Assembly: GCA_036023115.1 (NCBI GenBank)
Contig: JAYKKT010000056.1
Span: 3,536,501-3,600,500, forward strand
From: Brasenia schreberi
Lineage: Eukaryota > Streptophyta > Magnoliopsida > Nymphaeales > Cabombaceae
DNA length: 64,000 nucleotides
Direction: 5' to 3'
Below are positions 9,431 to 22,050 of the stretch, one piece after another; position 1 is the first letter of the stretch; the number at the start of each line of letters is the position of its first letter. Under the pieces are notes generated by a model. That model was not told where the DNA came from. It did not search any database and was given only the letters and a program-made list of their open reading frames with translations. The position numbers were made by a program, and so were the translations under genes.

Positions 9431-11229
9431 CAAATATGTCAACTTAATTTTATGGATCCAGAGTGGCAAGATGATGTTGGTCTCGGGCGGAGTCCTATGA
9501 GCAGCATCCACGTGTCTAGTCGGGATTGTAATGTTTATAGTGGAGGCCGGAACAGAATTTAAGGTCTTGTAATCCCAAGTTTGCTTCCAGATTAATGAAA
9601 TCATTCTTGGCAGTTCAAGAGTTTCAATCATGAAATAAGAGTACCTCCGAGAGTTCTTCTTAGTCATCACTCCAATCCATGAGGCCAATACAATACGGGA
9701 ACCAGGGAATGTACCGAATCCCACTTTGTGTGGATTTGATATTTTACACAATCATTGGGACACCGACCATTAGACCTATTGAAGCTGGTTAGCAAGAATA
9801 TTAAGATCCGGTTTCACCTTCTATGGAACCAGAACTGAGTCATAACATAACATATGTTTTTTTTTTTCAAAAATTCATTTTTTTATGATTTTGGTTGTTT
9901 GGGGAGGTTTAAGACTCAATCTTCAACTGAAACCGAAACCAGCGGTTCTAAACCGGGGCAGGAACATGGTTTGATATGAATTGTCATCGACCATGTCCAG
10001 GTTCGATATGAACTGTCATCGACCATGTCCTTTCATATTAGTGAGATCCAGGTTCGATATGAATTGTCATCGACAACATTCATATTAGTGGGACTTGCAA
10101 GTCTCAGACAAACAACTAAATGGATTGATTCTGTGTTTTTACCAAACCCTGACTCTAATGGTTCACCTCTGTTGCATCAGTGCTGCGGAGAACTGAAGTT
10201 TCTCAACTTGAGAGAATCCAATTCTCCTGTCAAGCATCATGTGAAAGATTCACACAAGAGAACAAGGGCTTGTATGCATGTGTGACAGAAGGATTTATTG
10301 TTTCATGTGAATCGTTTCCATAAACCTTTTGAGAAGAGAATTGGTTCTTTCAAGTTGTGAGAATCCATTTCTATCAGCTTACACTTACATGGCGAGTTGT
10401 CTCCACTACACATTTGATTTAGCTTACCAATGCTTAGAATTTGATAATTTGATTTGTATCTGTAAAAAAAAGACATGGGAGTCTCTGTTTCAGTGTATTG
10501 GCTCCTAGATCATTCATTGCTTGCTTCTCACAATCGACTGCCTCTGGTTAATATAACACAATACAAAAATGGAAAGACTGAACGGAAGTTGAGAATCGAC
10601 ACCATTTCAAAAGTGTTAATCAGTCTCTACCAAAACTATAACAAATTTACTTGAAAATAAAAGTTCTTGATGCTAATACTTCTCAAGTATTCACTCCCAT
10701 CTTGTACCAAACCAGCATAGTCACACTTTTGCCTCCCCAATTCTTCTAATCTATCACATGACTATAGTTGTTGTACACTTCCCAACCAGTATGGAATTTG
10801 AATTCCCACCGAGGAAGAAGGAAATAGAAACAGAGAAGTCTAAGGATTGAGAATCCAAGAATGAGAGTTTAAACAAGTATAGCCTCCTCGCCTCAAATTC
10901 ACTCCAATCCAAACACCTCCTTTGCAAATGAAATTCGAGTAAAAGAAGTACAGTGAGTGATGTGTTTAACGATTGGGCTTGCAAGATGGAAGCTGATATT
11001 AGAGCATGTTTCAAACTTAACCAGAGAAAAGCCCCTTCTCATGCTAAGCGTGGTTCGCTAGAGGCCGCTAGATCTCATGTAATCATGTTTAGCTTCTGCA
11101 CTTTGTGATCTGTTTCAGTAGTTCTGAAATAATTATACATAGTAAAAGAGTCCAATAAAATTTCGTGTTATATGTCCACTAAAATTAGCAATTATCGGTG
11201 AACAGATTCAATCTTGCACTCACAGGACA
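9431..11229. other. No gene seen; repeat-derived sequence
   Basis: It contains a threefold imperfect direct repeat at 9968-10081. There is also repeat-like sequence with the motif AACTTGAGAGAATCCAATT near 10205 that recurs near 55390. An open frame on the minus strand at 9302-9751 has no recognisable domain and crosses the SINE-like fragment. Confidence 0.4.
9968..10081. repeat. Imperfect tandem repeat, three copies
   Basis: The phrase GGTT(T/C)GATATGAA(T/C)TGTCATCGA begins at 9968, 10000 and 10051. The spacing is irregular (about 32 and 51 bases) because the second unit carries an added CATATTAGTG segment that is also present after the third. Confidence 0.8.
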
Positions 11230-11583
11230 CTTTTATTGAAGAACGCCTACAATGCGGAAATGGTTTTCAGAACTCTTGAGCAGATATAATTCTGTAATAG
11301 AATTCAGATCAGTTGATTTTCACATGGCCTGCTTCTCATCAGCACCTCATTGACATGTTTTGTGATTTGGTGGTACACTTGTATTCTTGATTCTTGTTGT
11401 CCATCATGGAGCAATGGACTCCTCCAGCTAAGAGGAATTCAGTTAAATCTGGAATTGAGATACGCGAGGATCTGGATCTCCCTGCTGTTAGGCCAATCAG
11501 ATTATCTCTGATCTTGTTAATTTACTTCAATCAAACAATATTAATATTTTTGGTTGCAAACACACACACACACAGTTTTCTTC

Positions 11584-12037
11584 TCACCTATAGTTGAAAG
11601 ACTTCCTTACTGATGGAGGCCGATACCGTGGACCCTCATCATATCCTTCACAGATCACATTCCCTTCATCATCCTTGTAGCAGACAATTCCTTTTTCATG
11701 ATCTTCGTATATCTGCATGAAAGAACACCAATTTATCTCCGTAGTGTTTGTTTCAATAAACTAGATTTTGATGGGGACTTGATTACAGTTTTTGCAGGAT
11801 ATTTCGAGATTTGGGAGTTATAGAATCCATGAAAGATTAAACGACTTCAAAATTTTACCAAACGGTGGAACAAATCTAGCAGATGCAAACCTTGTTCAGA
11901 ATTGGTCTAAACTTTAAGGGGGACTGAATTCTGCAGGGTGTAACTTGTCTGCGTTGAGACGCGGAGAATCTGCTCACAATTTTCTTGGTATGACTGCTGC
12001 TTGGCAGAAAATATGGAGTACAGAAGGTGGAAGCCAT
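11584..12037 (-). CDS. Small plastid-targeted protein of unknown function, two exons, about 91 residues
   Basis: Exon 1 is 12037-11891 (49 codons) and exon 2 is 11712-11584 (42 codons plus TGA). The 178-bp intron has a GT donor (AAC AAG|GTTTGC) and a TTTCATGCAG acceptor; both junctions are phase 0, so the frame runs through. Exon 1 begins MASTFCTPYFLPSSS and is rich in Ser, Thr, Arg and Lys with no acidic residues, as in chloroplast transit peptides. Exon 2 encodes a compact charged segment, IYEDHEKGIVCYKDDEGNVI, then CEGYDEGPRYR and a basic end. Similar short plastid proteins exist in plants as far as I recall, but I cannot name the family. The TGA overlaps a good donor (TAT AG|GTGAGA), so a further downstream exon is possible. 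A TATA-like box lies about 105 bases upstream. Confidence 0.65.
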
Positions 12038-12139
12038 TGATGAAACCTCTACAGAAATTAATAATTATACAACAGAAGTCGTTGAAACTTGAGGGAACCT
12101 CTCTGGTAATGATAGTACATCGGGGTACATTCGAGAATT

Positions 12140-12146
12140 CATATAT
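12140..12146 (-). promoter_or_regulatory. Candidate TATA box for the small plastid-protein gene
   Basis: Read on the minus strand, CTATATATGAATTC lies about 105 bases upstream of the ATG at 12037, leaving room for a 5' UTR of roughly 70 bases. A (TC)n(TA)n tract begins just 40 bases further upstream. Confidence 0.45.
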
Positions 12147-12185
12147 AGAGAGAGAGAGGAGAGAGAAAGAGAAAGAGAGAGCCTA

Positions 12186-12187
<2 letters not shown>

Positions 12188-12264
<77 letters not shown>
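12188..12264. repeat. (TA)n(GA)n compound microsatellite
   Basis: About 23 TA units pass directly into about 15 GA units. It lies immediately upstream of the candidate TATA box of the plastid-protein gene. Confidence 0.97.
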
Positions 12265-12266
<2 letters not shown>

Positions 12267-12475
12267 CGTTGGTGACGTTTTAACGACAGTTTGGTGGTTG
12301 CGTGTTCTTTGAAAGAGTTCTAGACACAGAGAAAGTCAAACAGAAGATACATGGTGATTGTTTCTATAGATTCTTGAGATCGAATAAAGTAACAGAATTA
12401 AAAAAATGATCCTTTGTGAACTCTGAGTAATGCCATCGTTTATTACAAAGACTGCTGAGTCGTTGTTAAATGCTT

Positions 12476-12524
12476 ACTCTCTCTCTCTCTATATATATAT
12501 ATATACATACATATATATATATAT

Positions 12525-12587
<63 letters not shown>

Positions 12588-12590
12588 TGT
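12476..12590. repeat. (CT)n(TA)n compound microsatellite with TACA variants
   Basis: Seven CT units are followed by about 50 TA units interrupted by CATACA blocks. It is the inverse arrangement of 12188-12264. Confidence 0.97.
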
Positions 12591-12980
12591 CGGACCTCGC
12601 TCCATTTCGAATTTTATAGACATTGTTCATGTGGCAAAGTGTCAGCATTCCATTATAATAAGGTCCGTTCAAATTGTGTGCACACTATTTATGCGTCATC
12701 ATGCCTTTATAATAATGGAGTTCATCCTCAAAAGTCTTGCTTCAATCATTATTTAAAAATATGAATTCGAAGATGGTGCTCGCCCACGTTCGAAGGGACG
12801 CAAGATCTTTTCTCTCTGCTCATCTTCACCATGAGAAAGTTGCAAGCTTTTTATCTAAATAAGGAAAGATTATTTTGTTATCTAAATAGAGGAAGACTTT
12901 TCTTGCTGGTGAAAGTTTATAAGTTTGTTATCTAAATAGAGAGACTTGCATCCACAGCATTAGCTCAACACGGGAGGGTG

Positions 12981-13090
12981 CTCTAGCGCGGTTGCTCCTG
13001 GTGGGGAGTTTGATTCCGAAAGGGTGCACGTGTGGCTCCAGCGCCGTTACTGCTGGTGGGGAGTTTGATTTGGAAAGGGTGGACGTGGGA
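12981..13090. repeat. 55-bp tandem repeat, two copies
   Basis: Units start at 12981 and 13036. They share CTGGTGGGGAGTTTGATT and GAAAGGGTG with a few substitutions. Confidence 0.8.
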
Positions 13091-13210
13091 GTTTGAACCG
13101 GAATGCAACCGGGTCCGATAAACTGCACTTTCCAAACAAGATCCTTTACAGATTCTCATCCCATAGAACTGGAACTAGAACCCACAATGCAATGACTCCC
13201 TCTGTCTCCC

Positions 13211-13255
<45 letters not shown>

Positions 13256-13256
13256 A
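13211..13256. repeat. (TA)n(TG)n microsatellite
   Basis: Ten TA units pass into about 12 TG units. Confidence 0.97.
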
Positions 13257-13284
13257 TGGAGTGTATATATATGATATATATGTC

Positions 13285-13394
13285 CAATGATAGAGATTTG
13301 AATTTAAAAAGTGAATTGTATCATTATATTCTTCATATTTAAGATTTAATGAACAATAGTGTATTTTATTTTTTAATTCAAATCTTTATCATTG
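13285..13394. mobile_element. MITE-like inverted repeat, about 110 bp
   Basis: The left arm CAATGATAGAGATTTGAATT (13285) is matched by the reverse complement of the right arm ending ATCATTG at 13394, with about 25 paired bases and two mismatches. It is AT-rich with no coding. The insertion is beside a microsatellite. Family not assigned; no clear target duplication. Confidence 0.55.
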
Positions 13395-13471
13395 ACTGCA
13401 CCAATTGAATAGTAGAATTGTTTGAGTAGATTTAGGCATGAATAAGATTGAAAATATACCATAATCTCTCT

Positions 13472-14380
<909 letters not shown>

Positions 14381-14723
14381 TGTGACCCGAGGACCCTCCA
14401 TGAGTGAATTTTTACATCATGGTTGTGTAACCAACTTCTGCGTGAGAACTACCTGATAACTTCTAGTACTTAGTCTTTGGTCCCTATTGTAATCAGGGAT
14501 ACTGTCGTGAGTCACACACTTTTATTGTTATCAATACAATTTCTTTGCTTTCTTATTTACTCTCAAGTTTCCTTACTATTACTCCAATTGACACTCCTAA
14601 TCATTAGTCTTAAGCTTCCGTTGAACCACTACATCCTTGGTAAAAGGCTTACAAGGTTGTGTACATCCTAACGTTGATCGCGAGTTCCAAGCTGTTGGGT
14701 GATTCCAACGTCGGGGTATGACA
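14381..14723 (+). repeat. Gypsy 5' LTR
   Basis: It starts TGTGACCCGAGGACCC and ends GGTATGACA just before ACTTTGGTATCGAAGCC. The TG..CA termini and the position relative to the primer-binding site define its limits. The matching right copy starts at 17400. Confidence 0.75.
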
Positions 14724-14842
14724 ACTTTGGTATCGAAGCCGGTTCAACTCGGAGTATCGGTGAGTGAGTGTGTGACACACTCCCTCCATATTGATAGCAT
14801 AAAGCTGACTCCTTCCTGTCAACGATTGTCCACGTTGATGCA

Positions 14843-16860
14843 ATGACCACTGACACCGAGATGACTAACGACCTCATTCGTCATATAAAAGGAAAGTCAA
14901 AGGTTGTACGAGTGGCTGACCTTGAGATGACTTCAAGTATTCTGCCTGATATTGATATAAGACTTACAAGACTTGAAAATCTTTTAAGTCAATTGGATGA
15001 TGTTGTAGCTCGTGTTGCGGAAGATTTCGATCGATTGACGAGCGAGATGAGCACCGCAGTTAAAGATATTGAACGATTTACGAATGCTTACAAGTAAACC
15101 TGCGATGTTACGAGTGATCACATGGAAGACTTTGAGTAATGCATCCAAGACTTTAAAACAAATATTAAGACCCGACTAAAGAGGCTCGAGGTTAATGTTG
15201 TTGCACAACTTCTATGGAGATAGGCTTCGAAATAATCTCAGTTGGAGATGTTGCCTCGATTAGATGGTGTTGAGCACAGGTTGGCAAATAGGCATAGATA
15301 TGGTGGGGAGAAGACCAACCACATTGCATCAAGGTTAGATAACCGAAGGCTTTTGCTAGGGGTCGTTATTCAAAAGTATTGGAAAACTTCCTTTACCAGA
15401 TGAACCTTTACCTCAAGGCTTGTTAGCTTATGGATGAAGATGAGAAACTAGTAGTGGTGGCTATGTTTCTGGAAGACGATATCATGTTTGGTGATGTCGT
15501 ATGCAGGAGGATGCTGAGACAAGACAATCTCACATCCACACATATAATCTATTCAAATAGGCTCTATGAGAACACTTTCTCCCGCGTAACACTAAAGTAG
15601 TCGCAAAAAGGAAGCTTGATAGCTTAAGGCAAAACGGATCACTGCAATATTACATCAAGGCCTATCAAACCCTTATATTAACCATTAAGACGATGACCCC
15701 GAAAGATCATTTATTTAAGTTTCTTAACGGATTATAGTCTTAGGCGGAGAAAGAGCTTAATAGGATCAACCCTAAACCCTTTTTGAAGCGATTATGGTGG
15801 CAAAACATTTACTTGATAATCATCGACTAACTAGTCTGAAGAAAGACAAGCATGACACGGAAAGCAGAATGGTGGAAAAAATAAAAATCGAAAGGATACT
15901 TTGAAAGATACCCCAACCGATTCTTCCACACCAAGAGACCAAGGGAAGAACAATAATTATGGAAAGAAGGACAAGGCCAAGAGATCATTTAGATTCGAGT
16001 ATTGATATTGTGGCGGCCAACATTTCTAAAATGAGTGCGAACACAAGAAGGTGAACTTTGCTCGCGCTACCAACGTCGTGAAAAGGATGGATAATTCATA
16101 TAGTAATCCAAAGGAAGAAACAATGAGAATTAACGCATTAAGATGATTGAATATAATAGATGTGTAATCAACGTCACGCAAGCCTCCGGACAAGACTCTC
16201 ATGTACATTTCAGTTACTATCAATGGCAAAGACACTATAATAATAGTTGACAAATGTGCAACTCACAATTTCTTATGTCCGCTAGAAGTTAAACGTTTGG
16301 GCTTAATGATAATGGGAAGTAGTAGCAACAACATAATTGTGAATTTAGAGTCCAAACTCATCCTATGGGAGGCAGTTATTGTTGAGATTCGAGTAGGGAG
16401 TTGGCGCGGGATAACCAACTTGACTGTGGCATCGTTGGATGAATATTAGGTGATATTAGGCATGGAGTTTTTGAGGACAAGCCATACAGAGATACGACCA
16501 GACTCAATACAATAATCTTTATGAATTGCGATCAACCGTGTTTTGTTCATGCGATGTCTTTGGATAATGGTTAAGTTCGAAAAGTATTGGTGTTTCGACT
16601 AGAAGAAAGTCAAAAGCAGGGGGTGCCACATTGGAAGTTACACTGTAGGATGTTGAACAAAAGATGCCTCGTGGTATGGTGTCTTCGTAGGACTCAAGGA
16701 GTACAAAGATGTTTTGCCTATCGTACTTCCAAAGAAACTACCTCATGGAAAGAGGTAGGCCGTCAGTATGAGATGTCTAACAAGCATGGAGATGTTAAGC
16801 TATGTACAAGTATCGTTTCTAAGAGGCGATGATGTAAGTCTATTGTTAGCAAGGCTAGAT
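14843..16860 (+). pseudogene. Gypsy gag-protease remnant
   Basis: Gag opens at 14843 (MTTDTEMTNDLIRHI) with a predicted helical segment to 15097 and then decays. Pieces such as SLQYYIKAYQTLI (about 15645) belong to the retrotransposon gag domain. The zinc knuckle near 16000 has a stop inside it. Retropepsin is visible in 16201-16440, but its active site reads VDKCATHNFL, where DSGATHNF is usual, so the catalytic triad is lost. The linker before reverse transcriptase (KEYKDVLPI-like, about 16690-16760) is the last recognisable part. Stops and shifts are frequent. Confidence 0.7.
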
Positions 16861-17522
16861 GGTGGATGCAAGATAAGTTACATAGGATCGAAGGACCCAC
16901 TAGGTAATTTGAGGCACAATAGAGAAAAACTGTACAACACTCCAAGACACTACCAAACGTACACAACTTTTGTGTTGATCAATAGGAGCGACATGATTTT
17001 GCCCGTTCACTACATGTGAAGGGAGCAACACACATAAAAAAGTACACGTACTCAAAGTGGTGCGATGGTGTTATCATGAGGCAATGCGCTACGACAATAC
17101 AGAAGGATGACGATCCTCTACCAGTCATCTTGAGGACAGGGATTGGGTATTCCAATTGCAGCCCATTCATGACTGAATGCAAACTTCCTTCCATGCGAGC
17201 AAACATAAGACTTATCATGCAGACATGGAATGTACAGGCAGTAACTACTATGGGCATCTGCGTGCTAGAGGATAACAGGAGCTGGAGAAGATGAATGTAT
17301 AAGGGGTCGAGAGATAGAAAGTGTGCCAACAGTTCCAAGAATTGCAAGAGAATCACCATGAAGCTTGTCGAGGTCGTCAAGCGCTTAGGTGGGGGAGAAT
17401 GTGATATGAGGACCCTCCATGAGTGAAATTTTGCATCATGGTTGTTCAATCAGGTCACTACGTGGGAACCACATGACAACTTTTAGTATTTAGTCTTGGG
17501 CCCCTATTGTAATCAGGGGCAC

Positions 17523-18990
17523 CCTTTTTCTTTTATACTCATTAAGAGTCCCGTATTTTGCCTAATCCCCCAATCTGACACGGTTTTCTCGGATCGGGTC
17601 AAAAATTTCGCTTAGTTTAAACTCATTGAAGCTGAATTCTAAATTTGGGCAACAGGCATATCTATCTACTTTAATGGCTAAATGCCCACATTCAACCAAT
17701 GGTGGCAAGTTTGGTTATTTTGAAACATGGAGGTTAAGCAAGCTATATAAAGAGTTTATTCTTAACGTATGCTATTGTAATGGTGATAGGGGAAATCTCC
17801 AAAATGTTAAAATATATACTAAGAATTTATTCTTAAGATATTCCATTATAATGCGTATTTCTCACAAAAAGGGTTATTTTAGAGGCCATAATTGAGTATC
17901 AAATACCATATGATCTTCTTCAATCACATCACCTTATGTTTATGATTTAGGAGGAACACGTACTTTAAAACTTTAGTGTAAATTTATGTAAATACTTGTA
18001 TGCACGTACTGATATCAATACTCTCTATTTTAATATATTATATAAATATATATATATATATATTTTTAAACAATATAAAAAGTGATAACAACTCATACAC
18101 GTTACTATGAGTAGAGCGTAGCTAATGAAGAAGATGGATGTCAGGCCCAAAAACTAGATTGAGCTTGCAGAGTGTTGTGGGTTGATTAAACATGCAAACT
18201 TACTATACAATATGATAAATCATGTATTATTAACTACTTTTATCGAGTATTGGTAACTAGTTACAATTTACTTAGTCTACTCCAACTAGGCAATGTGATA
18301 CATCATTTTATATGCAAGTAAACAAATCATTGTATTTCTATTATAGGTTTTTCCTTTTTTGTTTTCTTTTAAACCCACATATTAACTTTCCTCCACTTAA
18401 TTTCTTACACCAACATACAAGTGTGATACGTGAAACACTTGCAACAACTTCAGTACATTCAAAGCTTGTGTCATGATCGTTAGTGGGTGATCTTATGTTG
18501 CTGAGTCTCGTAGAGATGTATAAACAATGCCATGAAAAAATCCGTTGGTTAACACTTGATAATGATGATGATGATTAGTGATATTTTTTCTTAGTGATAT
18601 TTTTTCTTTGAGATATATATAAAACATTATTTTGTAAATTTGAAACATTGTATATAAATAATGATTATAACAAAATAAATTTGGGTTTTTTGCTACATAC
18701 ATTATTGCAATGAAATGTTATATCCTATCAATCAACATAATATATAATATCCATTCAAATGTTGAAATCGTGCAATGATATATAAATGGACAATAGTTGA
18801 CACTTAATCATCGCTCTCAATATCATGTACAACATCTCTTAGTACTCTCAATTATATATATAAGTCGATACGTTCTTGAAATGTAGCTAGCCAACTCCTA
18901 TTACTTTTATCTTAGTAGCACTGTCATATTAAAAAATAGGAGACATTGAAGAGCCATCAACTATGTACATTTATAAAAATATAAATAAAA
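17523..18990. other. No gene seen
   Basis: AT-rich sequence with short open frames only. A small direct duplication (TTAGTGATATTTTTTC) lies at about 18573-18607. Nothing is recognised on either strand. Confidence 0.5.
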
Positions 18991-21790
18991 TAGAAGATTA
19001 ATATTTACTTTAATATATAAACTATCATCATAATACAATGAAATATATAAATATTATACTCACCACTAAAAAATATCATACAATATGATGATAACACATG
19101 TTCCACATATCTCTCACAAGACATTACTGAGTGTTTGTGACAAAAATATCGTTGACCCTATTAAAGAGAGGAGTACCAACAATACGCTCCACCAAGTAAT
19201 GATAAGTGAAGTCATATCTACATCTAATACTCACTAAAGCATGACCCATCTCTCATGTATGAAATACGTCGAATAGCAGTATTAACACCACCATCATCTA
19301 CGAAAACTTCTATGTATATGTGATGCCTATTTGCCACCTTCTTCAAGCACTCTATATGAGCTTCACGCCATCACTCCTCTAATAACATTTACCCAAATAT
19401 TTATGAAAATACTTATAAAATAATTTTTCAATGGTTGGGAGAATCATAATTCTATGAAGAGAACACAACCATTTCAAGAGAGACATTATATCCTCGACCA
19501 TGTATATACCCATGCCTTCCTATACACGAAACTGTCTTGCCTACATTCTAAAAAGCTAAGAAGTCTCTCCTAGTAGATTGGTTAGATGATCTCCATTTAA
19601 GATGACAAATTTGTGGTTTCTATAGTATAATATACTCATAACTCAATTGATCATTCAATATCTTAACAAATTTTTGGCATTATAGATGATTTCATAACTT
19701 TCTCTAAACGGTCTTCATATATATTTATGCATCTTCTCCTAGTTAATCGACAATAAATGTGGCATCCTCCTCCATATCTAGCTTCTTCTAAAATGAATCA
19801 ATAGTTGATAATTCTATTGAAGAACCATATTTAAGCAAAAGGTTGAACTCATGGGCACAAGATATATCATACGAACGTCACAATTTATAATGATGTGTTC
19901 CTATACCTTAACCTATCATCTCCACACAACTGTACTCTTTTACAATAAGTTCAAGAGCGTGTCATAATACTCGGTTCACAACAAACTCTTCTATCACGTC
20001 AACGTAATGCATGATTAGAGTTCTCGATTTCTCAAATAACTTTTTCAATTCTATCAACCAATGTAATTAATTATAAATTGTATCAAATCTCTCAATTGAA
20101 GTACCAATAAACTCTTTCAACCTTGCATAAGCATTTTCCATCATAAGAAATATGAATATACAATTAATAATACTTTTGTAGAATAGTAGATAATATGAAT
20201 GCATTGAAAACCAAATTTATATACCTAATAATCATATGAGTACCATAATGAATGACCCTATCTCTTCATGACAAAATAATTATTTCCTTGTATAGGTTCA
20301 ACCACCACTCTTTAACTTAGGAGAGTAAGACAAGAAATTCTTTTCACTTTAATTTCATTACCTCCACTATATCTTGATAACTGTTCTTATCTAATGAGTG
20401 AATGACCATCCTCCAACTTACAACAAAGGTACTCATCATCCCTTTATTTCTTGTCAACTTTATGATAAAAGCTTTAATGTTTTTGGCTATATATGGTCTA
20501 CATGAAAAGTGTTTCACATATATAAAAATTATTTAAATAGCATTCACTAAAGCCTTATCACTGTCACTGTATATAACACATAACATTTTGCTTGAAGTAC
20601 ATAACTCTCTCACATACCTCAACACTAAAATATAATTCTCTTCTTTTTTTTACCCATAAAAGCAAAAGCTACGGAGAATTTCTTAGAAGTTTATGTGAAC
20701 CCATCAACCTAAAGTTAAAACATCTTATACCTGAAAAAGCATAAAAAATATATAACTGTTAATAAAAGTAATATAGGTAAACATTATTATATAATAATAA
20801 AACACTTATATGTTTGTCTTATATATACTATTAAACTTCAATACCTATGAAAATACGTGAAATAGTGTACAAAATAAGGATACATAAATACAATATCACT
20901 AATAGTATCCATATCAAGAATTTTATAATGTCATATATAATAATGGTTAATGTCTAGATCATATAGTAATTGTTATAAAACACTTCGAGAATCACGATTT
21001 TTCTTTCTCATTTTTCTTCCTACATTATAAATATGCCTTATCGTACTCACATTTTCCATATCCACCCATTTCAAATGTGTCATAATATGTTTCAATTTGT
21101 AATGACTTTGTCTGAGGTCTTTTATTACATTATACTCAAAGCTATTCAATCTCCCTACAAAGGCATATCCTTCGAGATAAAATCCTAAATGATTATGTAT
21201 ACAATTTACTACATGCAACTTTCAATATCCATTCACTCCATCCTCTCCTCTTAATAAGGAGCAACTAACTTTCTTACCACCCGTCAACCTAGTACTTTTA
21301 ATTTTTAATATCAATACCATATTTTTGCCTATACTTATCACTTCTTTCACACGAAAGTCATACTTTACTTATTACGAGTTTACTTTTCAAATAATTAATA
21401 ACTGTAAAAATATTATACTTCCTCCCAATTACTTCTTTCACACACAAGTCATACCTTACTTATTACGAGTTTACTTTTCAAATAATTAATAACTGTAAAA
21501 ATATTATGCTTCCTCCCAACTAGTCTTATATATTCAATAAGTTCATTATGACTCATAAACATATCATCAGTCACAAACACAAGGAAATAGTCTAGTCTAT
21601 AACCCTCATAATCAATAAATTCATCCTCTATCTCTTTTACCGGTCAACAAATACATCATCTTTTACATTGAAATAACTATCACAATCTTTAGTCATCATA
21701 TGATAAGTACGTTGATCAACCAACATCTTCTCTAAATCACTTTCATCATAAGTTTGTTCGAGATATTTGTCATTCTATAATAAAAATATC
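18990..21790 (-). pseudogene. Mutator-like (MULE) transposase, heavily decayed
   Basis: On the minus strand the N-terminal part near 21580-21430 reads MFMSHNELIEYIRLVGRKHN and LVCERSNW. The block at 21218-20973 reads HNHLGFYLEGYAFVGRL and then VSTIRHIYNVGRKMRKK, as in MuDR-type transposases. FSVAFAFMGKKRRE lies near 20680. SDKALVNAI (about 20560) is the region of a DDE catalytic Asp. VKEWWLNLYKE (about 20320) and SYDISCAHEF (about 19890) mark the C-terminal part and SWIM-type zinc finger. Many stops and small indels interrupt the frame. Terminal inverted repeats were not identified. Part of the N-terminus is tandemly duplicated. Confidence 0.75.
21341..21522. repeat. 91-bp tandem duplication inside the MULE transposase N-terminus
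   Basis: CTTCTTTCACAC begins at 21341 and again at 21432. The copies differ at only a few bases and cover the residues around TVINYLKSKLVIS and LVCER. The length is not a multiple of three, so it adds a frameshift. Confidence 0.9.
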
Positions 21791-21842
21791 AATATCAAAT
21801 ATTAGAGAAAAAATTATTCGGTTGAAGAAGACACAGAACAAG

Positions 21843-22050
21843 CGCATCTCTAACTTCAAGGGAGATATGGTTCCATTGTGTCTCCCTTTTCAAAGAACCA
21901 CACCTGCACCATTTCTCTCTTAAGGAGGGGATGCGGTCTAGTTGCATCTCCCTTAAGAAAGGAGACCTGGTAGAACCACATCTCTCTCCTGTAAGAGACA
22001 CAATCTAGGTGCGTCTCTCCATAAGGAAAGTTGTGCTTGTACCGTGTTTC
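21843..22050. repeat. Degenerate ~33-bp tandem array, about six units
   Basis: Units of 32-34 bases each begin with a TCTCYC block followed closely by a partly complementary AAGGRGA block, for example TCTCCCTTAAGAAAGGAGA. The rest of the unit keeps a GGTT/CTAG..CAC theme. The array lies just upstream of the transposase N-terminus on its strand. Confidence 0.7.

Larger units (their letters stand above)
12265..13210. other. No gene seen; microsatellites and a small tandem repeat
   Basis: It holds a (CT)n(TA)n tract at 12476-12590, oriented opposite to the (TA)n(GA)n at 12188-12264, and a two-copy 55-bp tandem repeat at 12981-13090. No reading frame with recognisable content was found. Confidence 0.5.
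14381..17522 (+). mobile_element. Ty3/Gypsy LTR retrotransposon, internally deleted, truncated 3' LTR
   Basis: The 5' LTR is 14381-14723. It is followed by a TTGGTATCGAAGCC primer-binding-like site (14727), gag, a zinc-knuckle relic, retropepsin, the start of the pol linker, a non-homologous interval, a GGTGGGGGAGAA polypurine tract (17388-17399) and a 3' LTR beginning at 17400. The two LTR starts (TGTGA, then GAGGACCCTCCATGAGTGAA) match for about 120 bases. After 17522 the right LTR no longer matches, so its end is lost. No reverse transcriptase, RNase H or integrase motif was found between 16800 and 17300. Confidence 0.8.

Noticed and set aside
9302..9751. 149-codon frame on the minus strand
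   Set aside because: It crosses a SINE-like fragment, shows no recognised domain and has no promoter or splice context; treated as chance.
11394..11530. Protein-like sequence on both strands left of the plastid gene (EQWTPPAKRNSVKSGIEIRE on plus; RDNLIGLTAGRSRSSRISI on minus)
   Set aside because: The minus reading is tempting as a third exon, but its phase does not fit the donor at 11587 and an upstream stop blocks other joins. The plus reading has no supporting splice sites. Only one can be real, and neither was proven.
12001..12756. Frames rich in IYIYIY and ERERER
   Set aside because: They are translations of (TA)n and (GA)n microsatellites.
20158..20162. Regular direct-repeat array that could be CRISPR-like in the AT-rich 18-22 kb region
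   Set aside because: No set of equal repeats with unique equal-length spacers exists; the visible repeats are a 91-bp duplication and a degenerate minisatellite in plant DNA.
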